A stretch of DNA of 64,000 nt from Colivivens sp964452915 (GTDB lineage: Bacteria > Bacteroidota > Bacteroidia > Bacteroidales > Bacteroidaceae): positions 5,430-69,429 of the forward strand of contig CAYVNW010000009.1 of the NCBI GenBank assembly GCA_964452915.1, in the 5' to 3' direction. Below the pieces are notes generated by a model, which saw only the letters and a list, made by a program, of their open reading frames with translations, was not told the origin of the DNA and did no database searches. Both the position numbers and the translations under genes were made by a program. This document shows, piece by piece, positions 44,456 through 53,311 of this stretch (positions are counted from its first letter, which is position 1; the number at the start of each line of letters is the position of its first letter).

Positions 44456-46681
44456 TTACTCTCTGCCGCCACCAAGTGCGGTGTATAAGTTTATGACCGA
44501 CTGGATTTCATCGTACCGGTTTGCCGTCTCGTCGAGTTGGGCATTGAGTAGCGACTGCTGTGCTGTCAACACTTCAAGGTATGTGGCATCTTTGAGTTCC
44601 TTCATCAGACTGACCGATTCGTATGCTTTTTTCAATGCGTCCACTTGGGATAAGTATAGGGTCCACTTTTCGCGTGCTTTTTGGTTTGCGTCGATGCAGT
44701 TGTTTACTTCATTACCTGCGTTGAGCAGAGCGTGCTGAAAGTTTGCCGATGCTATTTCTAATTCGTCTTTTGCCACTTTGCGCTGGGCTATCAGTTTGCC
44801 GTTTTGAAATATGGGTTGTACGAGCGAAGCGACAGCTTGCGCTATGGTGAATGCCGGATTGATGATTGCTTCCACTTTCTTCATTACGTTCCGGGTTTCT
44901 GAAAGAGTAGAGCCCGGAGACGTGCCGACGTTGACCATGATGACGCCTTGATCTTCTTGTGGCACAAGAGATGTCTTTGTTGTCGACATGAGCCATACTA
45001 AAGCTACAAGGGCTATGACCAGTGCGTCCCAACAAATATAAGGATGGGCCATAACAGCCTTGACATAGCGTTTGTATTGCTTCATGGTCGCGTTAAAGCT
45101 TGTACGGTAAGCCAACTTGGTCCAGTTGTTGAGATTGCGGCGTTTGTATGCTTCCCTCAGATGATCGCTGTTGCCGGCATATTTGCTCGGACGCATCAGT
45201 ATAGCACACAATGCAGGACAAAGGGTGAGCGAGTTGATGAGTGATAATCCGACTGCTGTTGCCATTGTTATACCGAACTGCGTATAGAACTTTCCGCTCG
45301 TTCCTCCCATGAAACAGACCGGAATGAACACTGCCATGAAGACAAGCGTGCAGGTGATGATGGCCATTGTTACATCCGACATGGCATCCTTGCTCGCAAG
45401 ATATGGCGACCTGTAGCCTGCTTCGAATTTCGACTGTACTGCCTCAACTACTACGATGGAATTGTCGACTACTGTTCCGATTGCCAACACGAGTGCAAAC
45501 AAGGTAAGTATGTTGATTGAGAACCCTGCGAGCTGCATGCAGGCAAACGTTCCAATTAGTGAGCATATTATGGATATTGAAGGTATGAGGGTCGCCTTGA
45601 AGTCTTGCAGGAAGAAATATACTACAAGTACTACAAGTATGACGGCAATGATGAGTGTCCAAACAACGTTTTCGATAGACGCGAATAAGAAGTCGTTTGA
45701 TGTCATCATGGTTACGAATTCAACTCCTTCAGGCAATTCCGCTGTTATCTCTTCCTTGAGTTTATCGATCTCGGAGTTTACTTCGGTAGCGTTGGCTCCG
45801 GCTACTTGCATGGTCATGAATGTGACGCCCGGGGCTCCATCGACTTGGCTGTCGAAGCCATAGGAAAGTGTACCAAGCTCTACGTCTGCCACATCCTTAA
45901 GCAACAGAACAGATCCGTCCGGTTTTGAGGCGACGACGATGTTCTTGAATTCATCCACTGACTTCAACCGGCCTTTGTACTTCATGGTGATTTGATATGT
46001 GTTGTCAGAATTTTCTCCGAGCGAGCCTGTTGGAGCAACAATGTTCTGTTCGCCAAGCACTGCAGTAATCTGTGCAGGAACAAGTCCGTATTGTGCCATA
46101 ACATCAGGCTTCATCCATATTCGCATTGAATAGATATCACCCAGGACAACAACTTCACCGACTCCCTGAATGCGGCGGATTCGCGGTGCCACATTTATAT
46201 CAAGATAGTTTGCAAGAAATGTCTTGTCGTACTTCCCTGAAGGCGAGGTAAGTGTACCTATTTGCAGCATGGAGTTCTGGCGTTTTACTACCGTGACTCT
46301 AATACGTGTCACTTCTGCCGGAAGCAATCCCAAAGCCATGGAGACTTTATTCTGAACATTGACGGTTGCCATGTCTGGGTCTGTGCCTTGTTTGAAATAG
46401 ACTACAATTTCACACGAGCCGTTATTGGATGCCTTACTTGTGATGTAATCCATATTTTCCACGCCGTTGATGCTTTCTTCGAGTGGCATTATAACTGAGT
46501 TCATCACGGCTTCTGCGTCTGCCCCTGTATAGGTCGCCACGACGTATACTGTAGGTGGTGCAATATCGGGGTATTGTTCGACAGGAAGTGTGAAAAGCGA
46601 AATGGCTCCTACCATAAGTATGATGATTGAGATGGCACCTGCCATCACAGGCCGTTTGATAAAAACATTACCTTTTCCCAT
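44456..46681 (-). pseudogene. RND efflux pump truncated and fused in frame to the C-terminus of an outer-membrane channel
   Basis: Residues 1-~607 are the first part of an AcrB-type (HAE1) pump: N-terminus GKGNVFIKRPVMAGAISI, membrane segments 1-7, both N-terminal porter subdomains, and VLAIGTVVDNSIVVVEA in segment 4. The sequence then changes at about 44858 to NPAFTIAQAVASLVQPIFQN, and residues 608-741 are the C-terminal third of an OprM/TolC-type channel, ending TYLEVLTAQQSLLNAQLDE and INLYTALGGG. About 430 pump residues and ~330 channel residues are missing. A single in-frame deletion across the pump-channel boundary explains it. The product cannot be a working pump or channel. Confidence 0.88.
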
Positions 46682-46691
46682 ATTGCCTCCT

Positions 46692-46880
46692 CTACTTTAA
46701 CTTTGTTCCCGGACGAATCAAGCCTGCACCGTCGGCAAGAATCTCATCACCTTCATTCAATCCTGACACGACCACAAATTGTTTGCCGTTCTTGCTACCG
46801 GCGCCGCACGATGCGACAATAAAGGTGCTGCACAATATGCACATACCAATAGTTTGGATTAAAAATCTTCTTTTTTCCAT
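46692..46880 (-). pseudogene. RND adaptor (membrane-fusion protein) reduced to its two ends
   Basis: A 62-residue frame. Residues 1-~31 are a lipoprotein signal and start of mature protein (IVASCGAG, Cys 25), as in AcrA/MexA-type adaptors. Residues ~32-62 (GKQFVVVSGLNEGDEILADG then AGLIRPGTKLK) match the extreme C-terminus of the same family. The ~300 residues of lipoyl, hairpin and barrel domains that should lie between are absent, and the join is in frame. It ends 10 bases before the chimeric pump gene, so the normal adaptor-pump-channel order is preserved in outline. Confidence 0.8.
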
Positions 46881-46884
46881 TCTG

Positions 46885-46892
46885 CAAAATTA
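46885..46892 (-). promoter_or_regulatory. -7-like element just upstream of the adaptor remnant
   Basis: The minus strand reads TAATTTTG, a TAnnTTTG match, but only 4 bases before the ATG at 46880, which would make the transcript leaderless. It may be a chance match; the element at 47069-47076 is the better candidate. Confidence 0.25.
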
Positions 46893-47068
46893 AATAATAC
46901 GTGTGGGTAAATATGTGTTGACCCATTAATAATTTATGCTTATCAGACTACGACTGATTTTCCTCATTGGTCCCTCTGTCCTTTTAGTATTTTCTGTTCC
47001 CTTTTTGTTTGGATGGGAACGCCATGCGGGACTCATGTACGGTCAACATCTTGGTACTAAAAGCAGTG

Positions 47069-47076
47069 CAAAGTTA
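47069..47076 (-). promoter_or_regulatory. Candidate promoter -7 element for the collapsed RND operon
   Basis: The minus strand reads TAACTTTG, an exact consensus match, 188 bases upstream of the adaptor remnant. The -33 region is weak. Confidence 0.45.
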
Positions 47077-47180
47077 CTGAATTTTGTGGATTACGTAAGC
47101 GTGATAAATTGTTTTCTTTGCTGTCTGCAATGGTATATAGGCTTATTGTATGTGCTCGGATGGATGACGGATGTGCAACG

Positions 47181-47231
47181 AAAAATAAAAAAGCGTTGGG
47201 GCAATGCTTTTATACATTGTGCCTCAACGCT
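47181..47231 (-). terminator. Rho-independent terminator of the histidine phosphatase gene
   Basis: AGCGTTGAGGCACAATG (minus strand, 47231-47215) pairs with CATTGCCCCAACGCT (47206-47192), followed by TTTTTTATTTTT. It lies 26 bases after the stop at 47257. Confidence 0.85.
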
Positions 47232-47256
47232 GGGTGGCTGTTTTGTTTGTTTTACC

Positions 47257-48573
47257 TTATCTTCGTCTGTTCTGCCGTTCTGACTTTGGGTATTTGGCAT
47301 CAAAGTCTGCCAGCTTCTTTTGGAAATACGTTTTGAAGTCGGTCCATTTATAGTACGGGAAGTTGTCGGTATGCAACGGTAGGGTTGCCTCTTGTTCGTT
47401 GAGTAATGCTTTGATAAGAATGTCACCGCCTGCTTTCTTCGGACGGTAGAATATCAGTTGTATGTTGCAAGCCATAGGATAGATTCGGTAGTTGACCCAC
47501 TTGGTGTCGAGCGTTGACAAGTCTTCTACCTGGCGTCCGCAACTGTCGAGTTCGAGCAGACAGGCAAGTGGCATAACGCAGATTTCGTGTCCGAAGCGCA
47601 GTGTGGCTCCGTTCCAGTCGCGTTTGTCTACTATGGTGTCGGTTGTAGCAAGTATGTTTTTAAGCAGATTCTCCTGGCTGAATGGCATGATGCCGCCTGT
47701 CTGAGGGGCAGCACCGTAGCCTAAGTACCAGTCGATGTTCTTTATCTTCCAAAGGTCGTAGATCTCTTCTTTGGTGAACAGGTCCATAAAGTTGATATTT
47801 GTGTCGTGGCTTTGCATGTTGGTTGCCATCTCAAAAGTGTGGCGCATGAAGCCGTTGGCATCGATGCTGTCGCGTACGTATTGTGGGTCGTTGAATAGGA
47901 GTGAGCAGAAGCGTTCAGGATGTGCGTATTCTTTTTTGGCTTTTGCTACTGCCTGCTGGCGTGCGCGGTTGTTGCCCTGGCGTGCCACTTCACCGCTCCA
48001 GTTCTGGTTCAGATAGTATTGGAAGCTTTCGCTCACATCATTGTGCATTCGGGTGTTGGGGTTATAGGCCATGATTTCCTCGCATTCGGCTTCCATGCTT
48101 AGGATGCAACGGATAACCACAGTGCTGCGTGCATCAACTTGGGGTGTGCCCTTGAACACTTCTGGAAAATTGTGGGCCATGCGCTTGCCTATGCCGTGGT
48201 GTTGGCGTTCGCCAACTGTGGTCAGGTCGCCAAGACGGCCGAAGGTGGTAGGGTAGAACTCCTGCATGTCCTTCAATACCTGCTTGCCTTTTGGGGTCAG
48301 CTTGCCGTAACTGTCGGCGGTCGCAAGTATTTCAATCAAGTTCGAATAATCCCAATCGCTCAATAGCCAGCGTGAGCCGTGACGGCCATAATGGCTGATG
48401 TAAAACGCCTCGTATCCCTTTGGGGTAGGTGTCAGAGGTTTTACCGGATCCAAATAAGCTAAATAATTTCCTCCTGCGCGTAGTGGATTCTCATAAATCT
48501 CCTCGCGTGCGGTCTGAGCTTGTAGCGCTATCGACGCTAAAGCTAATGTGAGTGTAAAACAAATTTTTTTCAT
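47257..48573 (-). CDS. Histidine acid phosphatase family protein (phytase/MINPP-like)
   Basis: A 438-residue exported phosphatase. I chose the ATG at 48573 (MKKICFTLTLALASIALQAQ), which gives a signal peptide ending LQAQ; the frame is open 15 codons further upstream. The catalytic motif SHYGRHGSRW places the nucleophilic histidine at H65, and the distal motif appears as FGHEICVMPL. The branch with this pattern includes inositol-polyphosphate phosphatases (MINPP) in gut Bacteroidota, so phytate or inositol phosphates are possible substrates, but this is inference. It has its own promoter and terminator. Confidence 0.9.
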   Translation of the reverse strand: MKKICFTLTLALASIALQAQTAREEIYENPLRAGGNYLAYLDPVKPLTPTPKGYEAFYISHYGRHGSRWLLSDWDYSNLIEILATADSYGKLTPKGKQVLKDMQEFYPTTFGRLGDLTTVGERQHHGIGKRMAHNFPEVFKGTPQVDARSTVVIRCILSMEAECEEIMAYNPNTRMHNDVSESFQYYLNQNWSGEVARQGNNRARQQAVAKAKKEYAHPERFCSLLFNDPQYVRDSIDANGFMRHTFEMATNMQSHDTNINFMDLFTKEEIYDLWKIKNIDWYLGYGAAPQTGGIMPFSQENLLKNILATTDTIVDKRDWNGATLRFGHEICVMPLACLLELDSCGRQVEDLSTLDTKWVNYRIYPMACNIQLIFYRPKKAGGDILIKALLNEQEATLPLHTDNFPYYKWTDFKTYFQKKLADFDAKYPKSERQNRRR

Positions 48574-48615
48574 TTCAATTGTTTGAGTCGTTGATTCAAC
48601 ATTTTTATTGGGTGA

Positions 48616-48647
48616 CAAATTAAATAAAAATTATTTGATTCTGCAAG
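48616..48647 (-). promoter_or_regulatory. Promoter of the histidine phosphatase gene
   Basis: On the minus strand CTTG (48647-48644), a 20-base spacer and TTAATTTG (48623-48616) approximate the Bacteroidota -33/-7 pattern, 42 bases before the start codon. Confidence 0.55.
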
Positions 48648-48655
48648 CTTTCGGA

Positions 48656-48693
48656 CATAAAATAAGCGGTGATTTTTGAAATCACCGCTTATT
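48656..48693 (-). terminator. Rho-independent terminator of the intact RND operon
   Basis: A 15-bp perfect stem, AATAAGCGGTGATTT (48661-48675) with AAATCACCGCTTATT (48679-48693), 3-base loop. On the minus strand it runs into TTATTTTATG, 22 bases after the stop at 48716. Confidence 0.8.
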
Positions 48694-48715
48694 ACTGGTA
48701 TTTAGTTGTCCTCGC

Positions 48716-49009
48716 TTATATGAATTGCTCTACGTTCCAGGTAAATGCCCGAAGTCCTAACAGGGGATTGTCGACATCGAGCTGATGTAAACGTTTCAAG
48801 AGGTTTGTTGCCTGTCCATCATCGACCACGGTGAGGATGGAACTGTTGAGTGACGGCCAAGCGTGGCTACCAAGGTGAGGCTCACCGGTATGACTGCCTT
48901 TGCCTCCGGTTTCATTGAATATAGTATAGCCTCTGATGTTGGTCGCTTCAAGAGCTTCTATAACGTTGTCCTGATGTGCCTGGTCGTATGATATGAATAC
49001 TGCTTTCAT
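48716..49009 (-). CDS. PII-like small protein of the RND operon
   Basis: A 97-residue cytoplasmic protein, MKAVFISYDQAHQDNVIEAL, with a central loop NETGGKGSHTGEPHLGSHAW and then SSILTVVDDG and the helix ATNLLKRLHQL. This is the alternating beta-alpha pattern and length of the PII/CutA-like ferredoxin fold. PII-like proteins are known next to some transporters as small-molecule or metal sensors. It lies 61 bases after the pump gene and before the operon terminator, so it is co-expressed with the pump. The ligand is unknown. Confidence 0.6.
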   Translation of the reverse strand: MKAVFISYDQAHQDNVIEALEATNIRGYTIFNETGGKGSHTGEPHLGSHAWPSLNSSILTVVDDGQATNLLKRLHQLDVDNPLLGLRAFTWNVEQFI

Positions 49010-49070
49010 CTCTAAGTTCTATTTTCTAAATTCTAAATACTAAGTTCTAAATGCAAAGTCTATGAAGGAC

Positions 49071-52000
49071 TTATTTACGCTTCTTCACCTCAGGTCTGCC
49101 ATTGAAGAACTGCTCATCGGCTGCATGCTCTTTCCAATATGCATTGAGTTCGCGCTTTGCTTTCATCGATTTACGCTTGCGGTTGATGCCTATAGCTCCG
49201 AATATACAGAAAATGGATGGCACGTAGATAAGTGTGAGTATTGTTCCTACTGTCAGACCTCCGATGACACTAACTCCCAGCGGACGCCACATCTCTGCTC
49301 CTACTCCATGGCTGACTGCCATAGGTACCATACCAAGGATAGTGGTAAGTGTAGTCATCAGGATTGGGCGCAATCGGCTTCGTGCAGCTACTACTGAAGA
49401 ACGGATGAGTCCCATTCCGCGTTCTCGCATCAGTTGGGTATAGTCGATGAGCACGATACCTGTCTTCACTACGATACCTATCAGCATGATTCCGCCAAGC
49501 ATTGACATTATGTTGAGGCTTGTGCCTGTGAGTACCAATGCGAAGATAATACCCGAGAAGGCGAATACTACTGAGATCATGATAATGAACGGGTAGGTGA
49601 GTGACTCGAACTGTGCTGCCATGACAATGAATACAAGTATGAAGATAAGTACGCCAAGTGTACCGAGGTCACGGTTGCTGTCCATCTGATCTTCGTAGGA
49701 TCCTGCTACTTGAATGGTAATATCATTTGGTATGTCCATCTTGTCAATGATGTTGTTACCAAGAGTTACTCCGTCGGACAGGGCTTCGCCATCTACCAAC
49801 ACTGCATCGACTGTAACTACACGCTGACGGTCTTTACGCTCGATTGTCGGTGGTATGGATGATTCCTCGATAGTTGCGATATCTCGTACTTTGATATTTT
49901 TTCCCGAACCGTTAGGAATGAGCATATTCTCAACGTCCTCGACTGATATACGGTTTTTAACTTCGTAACGTACCTTTATATCGTACTCCTCACCATCTTC
50001 ACGATAGTATGAGAGCAGCGAACCATTGATCAGGTTTCTCACACTGTTGGCAGCTGTTGATAGTCCGATGCCTTCTTCTGCAAGTTTCTCGCGATCGAAG
50101 TTGATAACAAGTTCTGGCTGGTAGTCGGAACGTGATATCAGACATTGAGAGATGATTGGACTCTCACGAAATCTATTGCTGAGTTCGGTGGCAACATCGT
50201 AGGTCTTTTCCAAATCGTAACCGTAGATTTCGAATGTGACTGTCTGCTGACCTCCCATTGATGATCTCATACCACCAAGCAAAACATTGTATTTAACAAG
50301 TTCCGGTATTTCCTTACAGTCCTTACGCATCTCATCGCAAATCTCGGCAAGTCCTTTTTTACGTTCGTTTGATGGTACGAATTGGATGTTGTAGGAGATT
50401 ATATGCGAACCATTGTCGGAGAGTGATGCAAATGTGTTGTCATCTCCTGCTTGGCCTACGGTAAAGTTACATGCAGTCATCTTGTCGCCATAACGCTTCA
50501 TCCATTTGTCTGTAAGGTTCTTGGCGAGTTCCTCAGCTTTTTCTACTCGTGTACCGATAGGAAGTTCAAGTGTCACTCCCACACGACCGGAGTCGTTCGC
50601 AGGGAAGAATTCGCTCTTTATGCCGACTACTTGCATTACTACTATACTTAACACGAAGAAGATGATACAGCCGGTGATGACTGTCCAACGATGACGTACT
50701 GACCAGTTGATGCGTTGCTCATACCAACTGTCGAGATTTTCGAGTGCTTGCTGTATCGGACCGTACAGTTTCTTGAATATTTTGCTTTGCTTCTTTTGAA
50801 GTTTAAGCATCTGTGAACAGAGCATTGGAGTGAACGAAAGGGCTGATACTGTGGAAATGGTCATGATGACACACATCATCCAGCCTAATTGCTTGAACAA
50901 CACTCCCGACATACCCGACACCATTGTCAGTGGGAAGAACACGGCTATCATGGTAAGCGTTGAGGCTATTACTGAGATTGCCACCTCGTTCGTTCCATGG
51001 ACTGCCGCCTGCTTCGGATCGGCTCCTCGTTCTATATGTTTCGTGACGTTTTCGAGCACCACTATCGCATCGTCTACCACGTTTCCTATGGCTATTGAGA
51101 GACATGATAGTGACACTATGTTGAGCGAACCGTCTGTTCCATACAGGTAGATGAACGATGCTATCAATGACAGTGGGATTGTTATGGCAATAATCAACGT
51201 TGCTCGCCAGCGTCCGAGGAATACGAAAACGACCAGGACGACGAAGATCATGGCATAGGCTATTGTCTCCTCAAGTGAACCAACGGTGTTTATGATGTTA
51301 TCGGACGTGTTGACAATGATTCCCAACTTGACATCTGATGGCAGATTTTTCTGCAGTGTAGGCATCATCGACAATACCTTATTGGATATTGCAACTGAGT
51401 TGGCTCCACTTTGTTTTTGCACCACGATCGTTGCTCCCTGCACACCATTGGTGTAGGTGCGTTGAGCGCGCTCTTCAACATTATCGACTATGCGTGCCAC
51501 ATCCCTAAGGTAGACAATTGCACCGTTGTGAGTACCTACAATCACATTTTTCATCTGTTGCGGATCGGTGAACTCACCTTCCACACGGACTGTATACGTC
51601 TGTGTACCTATATCCATAGTACCGCTTGTGATGTTCCGGTTCTCAGCAGCAATAGCTTGACTCACCTGTGCAGCGCTCAGCCCATAAGCTTCCATTTTGT
51701 TGGCATCCATATAGATGTTGATCTCACGTTCTGGCGCACCGGAGATAGATACTGTACCCACTCCGTCGATACGTGCAAGAGGGTTGGCTACGTTATCATC
51801 CAAAATCTTATACAGTGCTTTCTGGCTTTCATGGGCCTGTGCCGACATAATGATGATAGGTATCATATCGGTCGAGAACTTAAACAGTATCGGTTCATTG
51901 GCATCGGTAGGCAATGAGTTCGACACCATGTTCAGTTTGTCTCGCACATCGTTCGTCAAGTCGTCGATATCATAGCCATACTCGAATTCAAGTGTAAGTA

Positions 52001-52268
52001 CTGACACGTTCTCCTTTGAGCTCGATGTAATGTGCTTGAGATGTTCAACCGAGTTGAGGGTATTTTCAAGCGGACGGGTTACGTTATTTTCTATATCATT
52101 TGCTGATGCCCCGTTGTAGTAGGTCAAAACCATGATGGTGTTTGTATCGATATCCGGATACAAGTCGATAGGCAATTGTATCAGGGAGAACAACCCCAAA
52201 ATTATTATGGCAAGGAAGGATAGGCTTGTCATTATCGGGCGTTTCACCGCCCCTTCATATAAACTCAT
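49071..52268 (-). CDS. RND efflux pump, inner-membrane subunit (AcrB/HAE type)
   Basis: A 1065-residue proton-driven exporter that takes substrates from the periplasm and membrane and passes them to a TolC-type channel. It has the full length and twelve-segment plan, beginning SLYEGAVKRPIMTSLSFLAI, two large periplasmic loops (~35-335 and ~560-870), and the proton-relay aspartates in SIAIGNVVDDAIVVLENVT in segment 4. The C-terminal cytoplasmic tail is basic (KRKSMKAKRELNAYWKEHA). It belongs to the operon TolC (53312), adaptor (52284), pump, PII-like protein. The pump starts 15 bases after the adaptor gene. Confidence 0.96.
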   Translation of the reverse strand: MSLYEGAVKRPIMTSLSFLAIIILGLFSLIQLPIDLYPDIDTNTIMVLTYYNGASANDIENNVTRPLENTLNSVEHLKHITSSSKENVSVLTLEFEYGYDIDDLTNDVRDKLNMVSNSLPTDANEPILFKFSTDMIPIIIMSAQAHESQKALYKILDDNVANPLARIDGVGTVSISGAPEREINIYMDANKMEAYGLSAAQVSQAIAAENRNITSGTMDIGTQTYTVRVEGEFTDPQQMKNVIVGTHNGAIVYLRDVARIVDNVEERAQRTYTNGVQGATIVVQKQSGANSVAISNKVLSMMPTLQKNLPSDVKLGIIVNTSDNIINTVGSLEETIAYAMIFVVLVVFVFLGRWRATLIIAITIPLSLIASFIYLYGTDGSLNIVSLSCLSIAIGNVVDDAIVVLENVTKHIERGADPKQAAVHGTNEVAISVIASTLTMIAVFFPLTMVSGMSGVLFKQLGWMMCVIMTISTVSALSFTPMLCSQMLKLQKKQSKIFKKLYGPIQQALENLDSWYEQRINWSVRHRWTVITGCIIFFVLSIVVMQVVGIKSEFFPANDSGRVGVTLELPIGTRVEKAEELAKNLTDKWMKRYGDKMTACNFTVGQAGDDNTFASLSDNGSHIISYNIQFVPSNERKKGLAEICDEMRKDCKEIPELVKYNVLLGGMRSSMGGQQTVTFEIYGYDLEKTYDVATELSNRFRESPIISQCLISRSDYQPELVINFDREKLAEEGIGLSTAANSVRNLINGSLLSYYREDGEEYDIKVRYEVKNRISVEDVENMLIPNGSGKNIKVRDIATIEESSIPPTIERKDRQRVVTVDAVLVDGEALSDGVTLGNNIIDKMDIPNDITIQVAGSYEDQMDSNRDLGTLGVLIFILVFIVMAAQFESLTYPFIIMISVVFAFSGIIFALVLTGTSLNIMSMLGGIMLIGIVVKTGIVLIDYTQLMRERGMGLIRSSVVAARSRLRPILMTTLTTILGMVPMAVSHGVGAEMWRPLGVSVIGGLTVGTILTLIYVPSIFCIFGAIGINRKRKSMKAKRELNAYWKEHAADEQFFNGRPEVKKRK

Positions 52269-52283
52269 ATAATAAAGATTTCT

Positions 52284-53297
52284 TTACTTAACTACTTTTA
52301 CTTCCACTCCATTGGCAAGACGTGACATACCGGCGATAACGACTTTAGCACCTGGCTCTATGCCACTCTTTATTTCATACTTGTCTCCTATATGCTTGCC
52401 CAGTTCGACTTTGTCGTAGCTGACCTTACCATCTTTGTATGTGTACACATAGCGGTCTCCAGCTCCAACTTGCTTGACGATAGACGCATCGGGAACCATC
52501 ACGCGGTCAATGTCCTCAAAGCTTACTGTTGCGCGTGCAAACATTCCAGGACGAACGCGCTGGTCCTTGTTTGTTACCTTTACTTCTACAGGGAATGTGT
52601 GGGTAGTCTCGTCGATTGTAGGATAAACAATGGAAACAACCCCCTCAAATGGCTCATTAGGATATGCATCAAGTTCTACGGCTATCTTTTGTCCTACGTG
52701 CATGTCTTTATAGTAAGTTTCTGACACATTGATCAGCAACTTTACCGGATTAAGCTGTTCTATGGTCAATACGGGGGATTCAGAACTGTACATATCACCG
52801 TTATCATAGTTGCGTGCAGTTACTACACCATTGACAGGGGAAACGAGTTGGGTGTTCTGCACAAGCTGATGATATTGTGTGGTCAGAATGTCGAGCTGAG
52901 TCTTTGCATTGTCGTATTCCGACTTTGATGCTCCACCGACTGAATAAAGTTGCTTGATACGGTTGAACTCTACTTCTTGGTTGTCGACTTGAAGTTTCTG
53001 TTGGCGAAGGTTTGAGGCATCAAGTTGTACGAGCACTTGTCCTTTATGCACTTGGTCGCCTACTTCAACATATATTTTTTCGATACGATAGGGGGTATTT
53101 GGAGCTATGTTGTTTTTCACATCGCTCTCAACGGTTGCTGTGTATGTCTCTGTTTGTGGAACAATTTGTGTTTCCACTTCTGCTACTTTCACTTCTGGTT
53201 TCTCTTCTACAGTCTCTTCTTTGCTATTATTATTGCCACAAGCTGTAAACAGTGCAACAGAAGCAAAAATCATTGGGTATAAAAAGAATCTTTTCAT
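52284..53297 (-). CDS. RND efflux periplasmic adaptor lipoprotein
   Basis: A 337-residue membrane-fusion protein with a lipoprotein signal, MKRFFLYPMIFASVALFTAC (Cys 20). The mature part starts with a Glu/Lys-rich linker, then a lipoyl half (YRIEKIYVEVGDQVHKGQVL), a short coiled-coil hairpin, the second lipoyl half (SPVNGVVTARNYDNGDMYS), a beta-barrel and a C-terminal proximal domain ending VIAGMSRLANGVEVKVVK. This is what the collapsed adaptor at 46692 must once have looked like. It lies 15 bases from each neighbour in a compact operon. Confidence 0.95.
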   Translation of the reverse strand: MKRFFLYPMIFASVALFTACGNNNSKEETVEEKPEVKVAEVETQIVPQTETYTATVESDVKNNIAPNTPYRIEKIYVEVGDQVHKGQVLVQLDASNLRQQKLQVDNQEVEFNRIKQLYSVGGASKSEYDNAKTQLDILTTQYHQLVQNTQLVSPVNGVVTARNYDNGDMYSSESPVLTIEQLNPVKLLINVSETYYKDMHVGQKIAVELDAYPNEPFEGVVSIVYPTIDETTHTFPVEVKVTNKDQRVRPGMFARATVSFEDIDRVMVPDASIVKQVGAGDRYVYTYKDGKVSYDKVELGKHIGDKYEIKSGIEPGAKVVIAGMSRLANGVEVKVVK

Positions 53298-53311
53298 ATT
53301 GTCTTCCTGTT

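Larger units (their letters stand above)
46881..47256. other. Intergenic region upstream of the collapsed RND operon
   Basis: A 376-base stretch containing possible minus-strand promoters for the RND remnants (46885-46892 and 47069-47076) and the terminator of the phosphatase gene (47181-47231). A 115-codon plus-strand frame at 46936-47283 runs through both and is rejected. Confidence 0.65.

Noticed and set aside
46936..47283. 115-codon plus-strand frame with hydrophobic stretches
   Set aside because: It runs through the phosphatase gene's terminator hairpin and A/T tract and overlaps the phosphatase coding end; its hydrophobicity comes from T-rich intergenic DNA.
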